Origin: Castellaniella sp040276065
Lineage (GTDB): Bacteria > Pseudomonadota > Gammaproteobacteria > Burkholderiales > Burkholderiaceae_B
Reading direction: 5' to 3'
Assembly: GCF_040276065.1 (NCBI RefSeq)
Contig: NZ_JBELOI010000011.1
Span: 1-64,000 of the forward strand
Length of the DNA: 64,000 bases
Shown: piece after piece, positions 34,632 through 44,348 of the stretch
Numbering within the stretch: the first letter of the stretch is position 1
How the letters are laid out: the number at the start of each line of letters is the position of its first letter
Program-made: the position numbers and the translations under genes
Notes under the pieces: generated by a model
What the model saw: only the letters and a program-made list of their open reading frames with translations
Database searches by the model: none
What the model was told of the DNA's origin: nothing

Positions 34632-36286
34632 CGGAACCGGGGCGGGATGGCGAAGAACCCATACGGGTCGAACGGCCCGTGGTCCGTGTCGGCAAGGGTG
34701 CCCGCTGGTCCTGGATTTGGTTGGTGCCCCTGCTTGCGGTGCTGATGGGGATATCACTGCTGGTGACCCATTGGCTGCGCACCGGCCCGGTCATCACCAT
34801 CAGCTTCGAGTCGGCCGATGGCCTGAGCGCCGGGCAGACCAAGCTGCGCTACAAGGATGTGATCGTCGGCCAGGTGAGCGCCCTGCGGGTCGCCGACGAC
34901 CGCCAGCATGTGCAAGTCGATATCCAGCTCGAGCAGGAGGGGTCTGGGTACATCACCCAAAAGGCGTCGCGTTTCTGGGTCGTGCGGCCGCAGCTCAGCC
35001 TGACCGGGGTATCCGGCCTGGGCACACTCATGTCGGGGGTTTACATTAGCGTGGACGCGCCCACCAAGATCGAGGAAGGCGCGCGAACCTATCAATTCAC
35101 CGGGCTGGAAAAACCCCCCGAGGTCACCAGCGGACGCCGGGGCACGCGCTACGTCCTGCGCGCACATGATCTTGGATCCCTCGACATCGGGACCGGCGTC
35201 TACTATCGGCGCATTCTGGTGGGCCGCGTCGTCGGCTATGAAATGTCCCGCGACGGCAGCTCGGTGCTCATCCAGTTCTTCGTGGACGCGCCCTATGATC
35301 GCTTCGTGACTGCGGACTCGCGATTCTGGAACATCAGTGGCATCGATGTGACGCTCTCGCCCGAGGGCATCAATATGCGCGTCGCGGGCTTGAGCTCGGT
35401 GCTGGCGGGCGGGGTCGCCTTCGCCCAGGCCGACGAGGTGAGCTCCTATGACGGGGTCGCCGACAAGACGCCGGTGGCCGCCAATTACGAGTTCACGCTG
35501 TTCCCCACGCGGGATGACGCGCTGGCGGATCCCGATGGCCCGCCCTTGCAGGTCATCATGCGCTTCGACCAGTCGGTGCGCGGCCTGCGGGTGGGTGCCC
35601 CGGTCGATTTCCGGGGGATGGAGCTGGGCCGCGTCGTGGACATCGATCTGGAGTTCGATCCGGGAAAGCGGCATTTCTACACCCGCGTCCGCGCGGATCT
35701 GTACCCGCTGCGTTTTGCCGAGGCCTATGAGGCCTTGCTCAAGGCGAATAAAGGCAAGGGCGGCCGCGAACTGCTCCAGACCCTGGTGCGTCACGGCATG
35801 AGGGCGCAGTTGCGCTCGGCCGCGCTGGTGACGGGGCAGCAGTACGTGGCCCTGGATTTCTTCCCCAAGGCCAAGCCGCCGACCGAGGCGGCCCCGGACT
35901 ATGGCGAGGCGATCGGGGTGCCGACGATGCCCGGCGAGCTGAACCAACTGCAGCAGCAGGTCGGCAGCATCGTGTCCAAGCTCGATGCCGTGCCGATCAA
36001 GGAGATCGGCGAGGGCCTGGACGCCAGCCTGAAGTCCTTGAACATATTGCTGCGGCAATTCGACGCCAGCCTGACGCCGCAGGCGACTGCGGCCCTGAAG
36101 TCGGTCCAGCGTTCCTTCGATCGTATCGGCCAGACCCTGGGGCCCGAGGCGCCCCTGCTGGGAGGCCTGCACTCGACCCTTGGAGAGCTCGAGCGGGCAG
36201 CGCGCGCCTTGCGCACGCTGGCGGATTTTTTACAGGCGCATCCAGAGGCGCTGGTTCGCGGCCATCCGACGGATGCATTGCGCTAG
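34628..36286 (+). CDS. pqiB: Paraquat-inducible protein B (MCE-domain lipid-transport protein)
   Basis: 552 aa. One N-terminal membrane helix (WIWLVPLLAVLMGISLLVTHWL) anchors three consecutive MCE domains (about 50-150, 165-260 and 290-400), each with the ISFESADGLSAGQTKLRYKD-like start. A C-terminal helical region follows that would form the needle. The ATG overlaps the pqiA stop and AGGAG lies at 34614-34618, which fixes the start. Confidence 0.94.
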   Translation: MTEPGRDGEEPIRVERPVVRVGKGARWSWIWLVPLLAVLMGISLLVTHWLRTGPVITISFESADGLSAGQTKLRYKDVIVGQVSALRVADDRQHVQVDIQLEQEGSGYITQKASRFWVVRPQLSLTGVSGLGTLMSGVYISVDAPTKIEEGARTYQFTGLEKPPEVTSGRRGTRYVLRAHDLGSLDIGTGVYYRRILVGRVVGYEMSRDGSSVLIQFFVDAPYDRFVTADSRFWNISGIDVTLSPEGINMRVAGLSSVLAGGVAFAQADEVSSYDGVADKTPVAANYEFTLFPTRDDALADPDGPPLQVIMRFDQSVRGLRVGAPVDFRGMELGRVVDIDLEFDPGKRHFYTRVRADLYPLRFAEAYEALLKANKGKGGRELLQTLVRHGMRAQLRSAALVTGQQYVALDFFPKAKPPTEAAPDYGEAIGVPTMPGELNQLQQQVGSIVSKLDAVPIKEIGEGLDASLKSLNILLRQFDASLTPQATAALKSVQRSFDRIGQTLGPEAPLLGGLHSTLGELERAARALRTLADFLQAHPEALVRGHPTDALR

Positions 36287-36344
36287 GGCCTGCCGGCAGG
36301 CCGAGTGCGCCGGTGCCCGCCGGCGCGTCACAAAGGAGACTTGG

Positions 36345-36977
36345 ATGCGAGGAATCGCAAGCCTGGGGATCGCGGCGCTGCTGAGCGCGTGCGCCGCTGC
36401 ACCCAGCGCGTATTACAGCTTGTCCGCGCCGACACCGACGCTGGCGCCGTCCGCCGTGCCGGCGGCTTCCGGCCGCGCGGCGGCGGACTTCGGCCTGCGC
36501 GTCGAGGCGGTGGGCATCCCCGCCGAGGTCGATCGCCCGCAGCTCGTGGTGCGTCGCGAGGCCGCTGATGCCGGGGTCGCCTTGCTGAATGGATCGCTGT
36601 GGGCGGCGCCGCTTTCGGATCAGCTCCGCGCCGTGCTGGCCGCGAGGATATCCCGGGCGCTTGGGGTGCCCGACGTGAGCGTGATGGCCGCGCCCCAGGG
36701 CCTGCAACTGCGCGAGGTGGCCGTCCAGGTGACACGCTTCGACCTGGTGTACGGCCAGTATGCGGGCCTCGAGGCCAATTGGACCGAGAGCCGACCGCGG
36801 CAGGCCATGCGACTGTGCCATGCGGCCTTGCGGGTCCCGGTCGCCGCGGGGGTTCCCGCTCTGGTTGAGGGGCAGCGCGAGGCGGTTGGCCTCTTGGCCC
36901 AGATGATCGCCGCCCACATGGATTCCTCGGTGGCGGTGCCCCACGATCCGGCGATTCTGTCGAATCGCTGCACTTGA
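36345..36977 (+). CDS. pqiC: PqiC-like outer membrane lipoprotein
   Basis: 210 aa. A lipoprotein signal (MRGIASLGIAALLSAC) puts the lipidated Cys at residue 16, and the ABC-type transport auxiliary domain (PF03886, YYSL start and DRPQLVVRRE) follows. PqiC is the outer membrane component that docks with PqiB. AAAGGAGAC at 36332-36340 sets the start. It completes the pqiABC set, 58 bp after pqiB. Confidence 0.9.
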   Translation: MRGIASLGIAALLSACAAAPSAYYSLSAPTPTLAPSAVPAASGRAAADFGLRVEAVGIPAEVDRPQLVVRREAADAGVALLNGSLWAAPLSDQLRAVLAARISRALGVPDVSVMAAPQGLQLREVAVQVTRFDLVYGQYAGLEANWTESRPRQAMRLCHAALRVPVAAGVPALVEGQREAVGLLAQMIAAHMDSSVAVPHDPAILSNRCT

Positions 36978-37030
36978 GCGTCCTGAGGCTTTCTCGGGTT
37001 TCACCTTTATCGTTTCGGGTTATCCCCAGT

Positions 37031-37078
37031 GGTAAACCATTGGTTGCCCATATAGCATGCCGGCAGTAAACCCGGTTG
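37031..37078. promoter_or_regulatory. Paired dyads upstream of putA, candidate PutA operators
   Basis: GTAAACC-N3-GGTTG (37032-37046) and GTAAACC-N1-GGTTG (37066-37078) are two related AACC/GGTT dyads whose left arms begin 34 bp apart. GGTTGCC and GGTTGTC resemble the GTTGCA core bound by E. coli PutA. They lie 52-98 bp before the putA start, the product of which carries a DNA-binding domain. No binding has been shown. Confidence 0.45.
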
Positions 37079-37129
37079 TCGGGGCGCTGCGCCCCGCCGG
37101 CCTCACCGCTTGACCCGCTGGATGATCCT

Positions 37130-40100
37130 ATGGCTACCGTTACCCTGGGCGTGAAGGTTGATGAGGCGCTGCGCGAGCGTCTGCGACGGATCGCCGATGG
37201 CTTGGGCTGCACGCCCCATTGGCTTCACAAACAGGCGCTGTTGTCCTATATCGAGGCGATCGAGCGGGGCCAGGTGCCGGCCGAGGTCAGCCACCTGGTG
37301 AGTGACGAACCCGCTGGCGAGGTGGCCGAGCCCGAGCGTCCGCAGGCGTTCTACGAATTTGCCCAAGAGGTACAACCCCAGTCCGTGCTGCGCTCGGCCA
37401 TTACAGCGGCCTACCGCCGGCCCGAGCCCGAGTGCATGCCGATGCTGCTCGACCTCGCGAACCAGGACGATGGCCAGGCCGTGCAGGCCCTGGCGCACCG
37501 CCTTGTCACCGCGCTGCGCGGCAAGCGCAAGGCGGGGGGGGTCGAGGCCCTGATCCAGGAATTCTCGCTCTCGAGCCAAGAAGGCGTGGCTTTGATGTGC
37601 CTGGCCGAGGCCTTGCTCCGGATCCCGGACCGCGCGACGCGGGATGCGCTGATCCGCGACAAGATCAGCCGTGGCGACTGGCGTTCGCACGTGGGCGAGT
37701 CGCCCTCCCTGTTTGTCAATGCAGCCACCTGGGGGCTGCTGGTCACGGGCAAGCTCGTGGGTGTCAACAGCGAACAGACACTGTCCAGGGCGCTGACCCG
37801 GCTGATCGGCAAGGGCGGTGAGCCCCTGATTCGCCGTGGCGTCAACATGGCGATGCGCCTGATGGGTGAGCAGTTCGTCACAGGGCAGACGATCTCGGCG
37901 GCGCTGGCCAACAGCCGCAAGTTCGAGGAAATCGGCTTTCGCTATTCCTACGACATGCTGGGCGAGGCGGCGACCACCGCGCAGGACGCCGATCGCTATT
38001 ATGAATCCTACGAGCAGGCGATCCACGCCATTGGCAAGGCGTCGCAGGGTCGCGGCATCTACGAAGGCCCGGGGATTTCGATCAAGCTCTCGGCGCTGCA
38101 CCCGCGCTATTCGCGTGCCCAGCGCGACCGGGTCATGGCCGAGCTGCTGCCACGCATGATCGCGCTGGCGGCGCTTGCGCGGCGCTATGACATCGGCCTG
38201 AATATCGATGCGGAGGAGGCCGACCGCCTCGAACTCTCGTTGGATCTGCTCGAGGCGATGTGCTTCGATCCCCTCCTGGCGGGCTGGAACGGCATTGGCT
38301 TCGTGATCCAGGCCTACCAGAAGCGCGCGCCCGTCGTCATCGACTACGTGATCGACTTGGCCAGGCGCAGCAAGCATCGCCTGATGGTCCGGCTGGTCAA
38401 GGGCGCATACTGGGACAGCGAGATCAAGCGGGCGCAGGTGGATGGCTTGGAAGGCTATCCAGTGTATACACGAAAAATCTATACGGACGTATCGTATCTG
38501 GCCTGCGCGCGCAAGCTGCTGGGAGCGCCCGAGGCTGTCTATCCACAGTTCGCCACGCACAACGCCCAGACGCTGTCCTCGATCTATCACATGGCGGGGG
38601 CAAACTACTACCCGGGCCAATACGAGTTCCAGTGCCTGCACGGCATGGGCGAGCCGCTCTACGAGGAGGTCGTTGGGCCGGTCGCCAAGGGCAAACTCAA
38701 CCGGCCCTGCCGTGTCTATGCGCCGGTGGGCACGCACGAGACCCTGCTGGCGTACTTGGTGCGCCGCCTGCTCGAGAACGGCGCCAATACGTCCTTCGTC
38801 AACCAGATCGGCGACGAACAGGTGCCCATCGAGACACTGATCATCGATCCGGTCCAGGCGGCGCGCCGCATTCAGCCGCTGGGTGCGCCGCATCCGCGCA
38901 TTCCCCTGCCGCGTGATCTGTACCGCGAGCAGGGGCGGCGGCTAAATTCAGCCGGCCTGGATCTGAGCAACGAACACCGCCTGGGGTCCTTGTCGGCGGC
39001 ACTGTTGGGCAGCGCCGCCACGGATTGGCGCGCGGCGCCGGACGGCGTTTGGGACGAGGAACGCGCCCGCGAGGTCCTCAATCCGGCCGACCACCGCGAT
39101 GTGGTGGGCCGGGTGGTCGAGGCGGGTGATGCGGATATCGAACGCGCCACGGCCCGCGCGGAATACGCGGCGCCGATCTGGCAGTCCACGCCGGTCGGCG
39201 AACGCGCCCAGTGTCTGCGGCTGGCCGCCCAGATTCTCGAGGACGAGATGCAGGCGGCCATCGGCCTGATCGTGCGCGAGGCGGGCAAATCCTATCCCAA
39301 TGCGATCGCCGAGGTGCGTGAGGCGGTCGATTTTCTGCGCTACTACAGCGACGAGATCGAGCGCGATTTCTCGAACGACACCCATCGGCCGCTGGGCCCG
39401 GTATTGTGCATCAGTCCGTGGAATTTTCCTCTGGCCATCTTCATCGGCCAGGTCAGCGCGGCGCTGGCGGCGGGCAATGTGGTGCTGGCCAAGCCGGCCG
39501 AGCAGACCAGCCTGATCGCGGCCCTCGGCGTCTCGGCCTTGCGGCGCGCCGGCGTCCCGACGGATGCGGTGCAGTTGCTGCCCGGGCGCGGCGAAACCGT
39601 GGGCGCACAATTGGTTGCCCATCCCGCCGTGCGCGGGGTCATGTTCACCGGGTCCACCGAGGTCGCCCGACACATCGCGGCGACGCTGGCGCAGCGCCTG
39701 GATTCGCGCGGCCAGGTGATTCCGCTGATCGCCGAGACGGGGGGCCAGAACGCGCTGGTCGTGGACTCGTCCGCCTTGACCGAGCAGGTGGTCTACGATG
39801 TGCTCGGCTCGGCCTTCGACTCCGCAGGCCAGCGCTGCTCGGCGCTGCGCGTGCTGTGCGTGCAGGAAGATTGCGCCGACCGCACATTGGAGATGCTGCG
39901 CGGCGCCATGCGCGAGCTGCGTGTGGGGCGCCCCGAGCTCTTGTCCACGGACATCGGGCCCGTCATTGACGCCGAGGCGCGCGGCAACATCGAGAAGCAT
40001 GTGCATGCCATGCGCGAGTCCGGCCACGTGGTCGATCAGCTCGAGCTCGGCGACCAAACGCGCAACGGCACATTCGTGCCGCCCACGCTGATCGAGATCG

Positions 40101-40909
40101 GACAGATTTCCGAACTCGAGCGCGAGGTGTTCGGACCGGTGCTTCATGTGCTGCGTTATCGCCGCGAGGCGCTGGACAGTTTGCTCGAGGACATCAACGG
40201 CAGTCATTACGGGTTGACCTTCGGGGTGCACACCCGCCTGGACGAGACCATCCAGCACATCATCGGGCGCATCAATGCGGGCAACATCTACGTCAACCGC
40301 AATATCGTCGGTGCGACCGTGGGCGTGCAGCCCTTTGGCGGCGAGGGCCTGTCGGGCACCGGGCCCAAGGCGGGCGGCCCACTGTACCTGCATCGGCTGC
40401 TGTCGCGCGGGCCTGTTGGCCTGCCCATCGATGGGGTGCCCGGGGGCGACACCGCCGAACGGGTCCTGCCGGGACCGACCGGCGAGAGCAATGTCTATCG
40501 CCTCAAGCCCCGCGGCACCGTGCTGTGCCGCGCCTTGACGCCGGCGGGCGCGCAGGCGCAGTACGAGGCCTGTCGGCGCGCTGGCAATCGCGTGCTGTTT
40601 GTCGACACCCCTGCGGGCCACGCTTTTCAGGAGCAGGTGCGCGACGCGGCGGTGGGCCTGGCGGGCGAGAACGTGGTGAGCGAGGGGGATTTCCAGGCCG
40701 TGCTGTTCGAAGGTGACGGGGATGACCTGTTGGCCTTGAGCCAGGCCGTTGCAGCCCGGCCAGGACCGATCGTCCCGGTGCAGGGGCTGCGCAGCGAGGA
40801 ATTGTCGGCAGGTGGCGCCTATTCGCTCGAGATGCTCGTGCGCGAGGTGTCGATCTGTGTCAATACAGCCGCCGCGGGCGGCAATGCCAGCCTGATGATG
40901 GTCGGGTAG
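37130..40909 (+). CDS. putA: Trifunctional PutA: proline dehydrogenase / P5C dehydrogenase / DNA-binding repressor
   Basis: 1259 aa. It oxidises proline to glutamate in two steps with FAD and NAD+. Residues 1-47 are a ribbon-helix-helix DNA-binding domain (MATVTLGVKVDEALRERLRRIAD), so this is the trifunctional type that also represses its own locus. The proline dehydrogenase barrel spans about 190-560 (SIKLSALHPRY, GAYWD); the P5C dehydrogenase begins about 640 with SPWNFPLAIF and catalytic Cys in GQRCSALR. The final 150 residues are the C-terminal domain of long PutAs. The ATG at 37130 is chosen since it begins the DNA-binding domain. No putP transporter lies nearby. Confidence 0.97.
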   Translation: MATVTLGVKVDEALRERLRRIADGLGCTPHWLHKQALLSYIEAIERGQVPAEVSHLVSDEPAGEVAEPERPQAFYEFAQEVQPQSVLRSAITAAYRRPEPECMPMLLDLANQDDGQAVQALAHRLVTALRGKRKAGGVEALIQEFSLSSQEGVALMCLAEALLRIPDRATRDALIRDKISRGDWRSHVGESPSLFVNAATWGLLVTGKLVGVNSEQTLSRALTRLIGKGGEPLIRRGVNMAMRLMGEQFVTGQTISAALANSRKFEEIGFRYSYDMLGEAATTAQDADRYYESYEQAIHAIGKASQGRGIYEGPGISIKLSALHPRYSRAQRDRVMAELLPRMIALAALARRYDIGLNIDAEEADRLELSLDLLEAMCFDPLLAGWNGIGFVIQAYQKRAPVVIDYVIDLARRSKHRLMVRLVKGAYWDSEIKRAQVDGLEGYPVYTRKIYTDVSYLACARKLLGAPEAVYPQFATHNAQTLSSIYHMAGANYYPGQYEFQCLHGMGEPLYEEVVGPVAKGKLNRPCRVYAPVGTHETLLAYLVRRLLENGANTSFVNQIGDEQVPIETLIIDPVQAARRIQPLGAPHPRIPLPRDLYREQGRRLNSAGLDLSNEHRLGSLSAALLGSAATDWRAAPDGVWDEERAREVLNPADHRDVVGRVVEAGDADIERATARAEYAAPIWQSTPVGERAQCLRLAAQILEDEMQAAIGLIVREAGKSYPNAIAEVREAVDFLRYYSDEIERDFSNDTHRPLGPVLCISPWNFPLAIFIGQVSAALAAGNVVLAKPAEQTSLIAALGVSALRRAGVPTDAVQLLPGRGETVGAQLVAHPAVRGVMFTGSTEVARHIAATLAQRLDSRGQVIPLIAETGGQNALVVDSSALTEQVVYDVLGSAFDSAGQRCSALRVLCVQEDCADRTLEMLRGAMRELRVGRPELLSTDIGPVIDAEARGNIEKHVHAMRESGHVVDQLELGDQTRNGTFVPPTLIEIGQISELEREVFGPVLHVLRYRREALDSLLEDINGSHYGLTFGVHTRLDETIQHIIGRINAGNIYVNRNIVGATVGVQPFGGEGLSGTGPKAGGPLYLHRLLSRGPVGLPIDGVPGGDTAERVLPGPTGESNVYRLKPRGTVLCRALTPAGAQAQYEACRRAGNRVLFVDTPAGHAFQEQVRDAAVGLAGENVVSEGDFQAVLFEGDGDDLLALSQAVAARPGPIVPVQGLRSEELSAGGAYSLEMLVREVSICVNTAAAGGNASLMMVG

Positions 40910-41034
40910 GGCATGCGCCGTGTGGCGGCCGGAAATGGTAACAAGCCATGAAGGCCGTGCGTATTTTTGCGTAAACTGGGATGCCCGGGATGGCCACAAG
41001 CCCAAGGGAACCCGACATCAAGGAGATTGACGAC

Positions 41035-42195
41035 ATGCTATCCACCTCACGCTTCAAGCTGCTGGCGACCTCGGCGGCCCTACTGGCCGGTTTCGTATTT
41101 GGTCCGGCGCATGCCGACACCGAAGTGGTCAAGCTCGGCTTTGCGGCGCCGCTGACCGGCCCGCAGGCCCACTACGGCGAGGACATGAAAAACGGCCTTA
41201 CGCTCGCACTCGAGGAGGCCAATAAACAGAACATCCAGCTCGACGGCAAGACCGCCCAATTCGAGCTCGTCTCGCGCGACGATCAGGCCGACCCGCGCAC
41301 CGCCGTGCAGGTGGCGCAGCAGATCGTCGACGAGGGCGTCAAGGGCGTGCTGGGGCACTTCAACTCGGGCACGACGATTCCGGCATCGCGCGTCTACAAC
41401 GATGCGGGCCTGCCGCAGATCGCCATGGCGACGTCGCCCGAATACACCCAGCAGGGCTATGACACCACTTTTCGCATGATGACCAGCGACACCCAGCAGG
41501 GCGCCGCGGACGGAGAGTTCATCGTCAAGGACCTGGGCGCCAAGAAAGTCGCCTTGATCGACGACCGCACGGCCTATGGCCAGGGGCTGGCCGACGAGGT
41601 GGCCAAGGCGGTCAAGGCCGCAGGGGGCGAGATCATCGCGCGCGAGTACACGACCGATAAGTCGACGGACTTTACGGCGATCCTCACTAACATCAAATCC
41701 AAGGCGCCCGATGCGATTTTCTTTGGTGGCCTGGACGCCCAATCGGGCCCGATGCGCGGGCAGATGGCGCGGCTGGGGATCGCGGCGCCCCTGGTGTCGG
41801 GCGAGATGACCCGCAGCGAGACCTTCCTGAAGCTCGCGCGCGATGCGGCCAACGGTACCTACGCCTCTCTGGCCGGCGTGCCCCTGACCACGATGGCGTC
41901 CGGCGAGCAGTTCCTCAAGGACTACAAGGCCCGCTTCAAGGCCGAGCCGGGCGTCTACTCGCCCTACGCCTATGATGGCGCGTGGAACATGATCACCGCC
42001 ATGAAGGAAGCCGGCTCCTCGGATCCCGCCAAGTATCTGCCCAAGCTCGCCGCCCTCAAGCGCAGCGGCGCCACCAGCAAGCACATCGCCTATGATGCCA
42101 AGGGTGATCTCAAAGAAGTCGCCGTGACCATCTATCTGGTCAAGGATGGCAAATGGACCATGTTCAAGAGCATGGTGAGCCAGGCCGCCAATTAA
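41035..42195 (+). CDS. Branched-chain amino acid ABC transporter, substrate-binding protein
   Basis: 386 aa. Signal peptide MLSTSRFKLLATSAALLAGFVFGPAHA is followed by a LivJ/LivK-type fold (VVKLGFAAPLTGPQAHYGEDMKNG, GHFNSGTTIPAS, YGQGLADEV). It captures leucine-type amino acids or related ligands in the periplasm. AAGGAG at 41020-41025 sets the ATG. It is the first gene of the liv cluster and is followed by a strong hairpin, which fits its need for higher expression than the membrane parts. Confidence 0.95.
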   Translation: MLSTSRFKLLATSAALLAGFVFGPAHADTEVVKLGFAAPLTGPQAHYGEDMKNGLTLALEEANKQNIQLDGKTAQFELVSRDDQADPRTAVQVAQQIVDEGVKGVLGHFNSGTTIPASRVYNDAGLPQIAMATSPEYTQQGYDTTFRMMTSDTQQGAADGEFIVKDLGAKKVALIDDRTAYGQGLADEVAKAVKAAGGEIIAREYTTDKSTDFTAILTNIKSKAPDAIFFGGLDAQSGPMRGQMARLGIAAPLVSGEMTRSETFLKLARDAANGTYASLAGVPLTTMASGEQFLKDYKARFKAEPGVYSPYAYDGAWNMITAMKEAGSSDPAKYLPKLAALKRSGATSKHIAYDAKGDLKEVAVTIYLVKDGKWTMFKSMVSQAAN

Positions 42196-42205
42196 GCGCG
42201 ATTCC

Positions 42206-42241
42206 GGGCGGCGCGCGATCCCCCACGAGGGGCCGCCGCCC
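42206..42241 (+). promoter_or_regulatory. Stem-loop between livJ-type and livH-type genes
   Basis: GGGCGGCG (42206-42213) pairs with CGCCGCCC (42234-42241), and inside it CCCC (42221-42224) pairs with GGGG (42229-42232) around the loop ACGA. No T-run follows, so it is more likely an mRNA-stabilising or attenuating hairpin than a full terminator. Confidence 0.5.
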
Positions 42242-42339
42242 GCTGCTCCCGACGAATCGTTGGACCGGGCCCTCCGTCCCCCTCCCAATGCGGCGGATTG
42301 CGAGGGCGCTGCCGGCCCGTTTCAGTTTCGGACATACGT

Positions 42340-43272
42340 ATGGATATTCTCCTGCAGCAGTTGATCAACGGGGTGACCGTGGGCAGCGTTTATGCCTTGG
42401 TGGCGCTCGGCTACACCATGGTGTACGGAATCATCGGTCTCATCAATTTTGCGCATGGCGACGTCGTGATGGTGGGCGCCATGCTGGCGACCACCCTGGT
42501 GATCAGTCTGGCCGGCGGCGCCTGGGCGGGTGCCTCGCCGGTGGTCCTGCTGGCCGCCGCCGTGGCCGTCGCGGTCCCGTTCTGCATGGGCCTGGGCTGG
42601 CTGGCCGAGCGCTATGCCTACCGGCCCCTGCGCCGCGCACCGCGCCTGACGGCCCTGATTACCGCGATCGGCGTCTCGATCATCATCCAGAACATCGCGA
42701 TGATGGTTTGGGGCCGCAACTACCTCAGTTTTCCGCGGCTCGTCGAACCCGTCGTCCATGAGTTCATGGGCGCGCGCGTGACGACGCTGCAACTGATCAT
42801 CGTACTGGGATCCCTGTTGATCATGGCCGGCCTGATGGCCGTGGTGCACCGCACGCGCCTGGGCACCGCCATGCGCGCCACCGCGCAGAACCAGGAGGTC
42901 GCCGGGCTGATGGGGGTCAACATCAACACGGTGATCTCGGCCGCCTTTCTGATCGGCTCGGCGCTTGCCGCCGTCGCCGGCATCATGGTGGTGGCCTACT
43001 ACGGGGTGGCCCAATACACGATGGGCTTCATGCTGGGTCTCAAAGCCTTCACCGCCGCGGTCCTTGGCGGCATCGGCAATCTGGGAGGGGCCATGCTGGG
43101 CGGACTGCTGCTGGGCATCATCGAGTCCCTGGGCGCGGGCTATATCGGCGACCTGACCCATGGGGTGTTCGGCAGCAACTACCAGGACGTCTTTTCCTTC
43201 ATCGTGCTGATCCTGGTGCTGGTGTTCCGGCCCTCGGGCCTGATGGGCGAGCGCGTGGGAGACCGAGCATGA
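42340..43272 (+). CDS. livH: Branched-chain amino acid ABC transporter permease LivH-type
   Basis: 310 aa integral membrane protein with about eight helices (MDILLQQLINGVTVGSVYALVALGYTMVYG start). The conserved GLKAFTAAVLGGIGNLGGAMLGGL coupling region is near residue 230. It forms the inner membrane channel with the LivM-type protein; the two genes overlap by ATGA. Confidence 0.96.
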   Translation: MDILLQQLINGVTVGSVYALVALGYTMVYGIIGLINFAHGDVVMVGAMLATTLVISLAGGAWAGASPVVLLAAAVAVAVPFCMGLGWLAERYAYRPLRRAPRLTALITAIGVSIIIQNIAMMVWGRNYLSFPRLVEPVVHEFMGARVTTLQLIIVLGSLLIMAGLMAVVHRTRLGTAMRATAQNQEVAGLMGVNINTVISAAFLIGSALAAVAGIMVVAYYGVAQYTMGFMLGLKAFTAAVLGGIGNLGGAMLGGLLLGIIESLGAGYIGDLTHGVFGSNYQDVFSFIVLILVLVFRPSGLMGERVGDRA

Positions 43273-44348
43273 CGGCACAAAGCAAATCCATGCCGCCCAA
43301 AGTCTGGCTGGGCATCGCCTTGTGCGGGGTCGTGCTGGCCGTGCTGCCGTTCCTGCTCGGCATGCATGGCCAGAGCTGGGTGCGCACCGTGAACTTCGCC
43401 CTGCTGTACGTCATGCTGTCGCTGGGGCTGAACATCGTGGTGGGCTTTGCCGGCCTGCTCGACCTGGGCTACATCGCCTTTTATGCCGTGGGCGCCTATG
43501 TGTGGGCGATGCTCGCCTCGCCGCATTTCGGCCTGCACCTGCCGTTCTGGGCGATCCTGCCGGCCGGCTTGGTGCTGGCCGCGTTTTTCGGCGCGGTCCT
43601 GGGCGCCCCGACGCTGAAGCTGCGCGGCGACTATCTGGCCATCGTCACGCTGGGCTTTGGCGAGATTGTGCGCATCTTCATGAATAATCTGGATGCCCCC
43701 ATCAACATCACCAATGGCCCGCAGGGGATCAACCGCGTCGATCCCTTCAGCGTGGCTGGATTCTCGTTCGGACGCAGTGAGCAGATCCTGGGTTTTCGCA
43801 TCACCGGTCCGGAAAAATACTACTACCTGCTCTTGCTGATGACGATCCTGATCGTGATCGTCTGCGCGCGGCTGCAGAATTCCCGCATCGGTCGCGCCTG
43901 GGAGGCCGTGCGCGAGGACGAGATCGCCGCCAAGGCCATGGGCATCAATACCCGGAACATCAAGCTGCTGGCCTTCTCGATGGGCGCGACCTTCGGCGGG
44001 CTGGCGGGTGCCATGTTCGCCTCGATGCAGGGGTTCGTCAGCCCCGAGAGTTTCAGCCTGACCGAATCCATCCTCGTGTTGTGCATGGTGGTGCTGGGCG
44101 GCATGGGCAATATTCCCGGCGTGATCCTGGGTGCCTTGCTGCTGTCGATCTTTCCCGAGGTGTTGCGCGCCGTGGTCGTGCCTCTGCAGCAGGCGGCTTT
44201 TGGCGAGGTGGTGCTGGATCCCGACGGCATCCGCATGCTGATATTCGGATTTGCGCTGGTGCTGGTGATGATCTTCCGGCCGGCGGGTTTGTGGCCTTCG
44301 GCGGTGCGGCGCCGCGAGCTCGGACGCGATGCGGGGGGTGGGGCATGA
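43269..44348 (+). CDS. livM: Branched-chain amino acid ABC transporter permease LivM-type
   Basis: 359 aa with about ten membrane helices. The segment LKLRGDYLAIVTLGFGEIVRI and GMGNIPGVILGALLLSIFPE are hallmarks of LivM. It overlaps livH upstream and livG downstream by four bases, which indicates translational coupling. Confidence 0.96.
   Translation: MTAQSKSMPPKVWLGIALCGVVLAVLPFLLGMHGQSWVRTVNFALLYVMLSLGLNIVVGFAGLLDLGYIAFYAVGAYVWAMLASPHFGLHLPFWAILPAGLVLAAFFGAVLGAPTLKLRGDYLAIVTLGFGEIVRIFMNNLDAPINITNGPQGINRVDPFSVAGFSFGRSEQILGFRITGPEKYYYLLLLMTILIVIVCARLQNSRIGRAWEAVREDEIAAKAMGINTRNIKLLAFSMGATFGGLAGAMFASMQGFVSPESFSLTESILVLCMVVLGGMGNIPGVILGALLLSIFPEVLRAVVVPLQQAAFGEVVLDPDGIRMLIFGFALVLVMIFRPAGLWPSAVRRRELGRDAGGGA

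Noticed and set aside
38948..41005. Long minus-strand open frame opposite putA (685 aa)
   Set aside because: Same antisense artefact; PutA motifs are clear on the plus strand.
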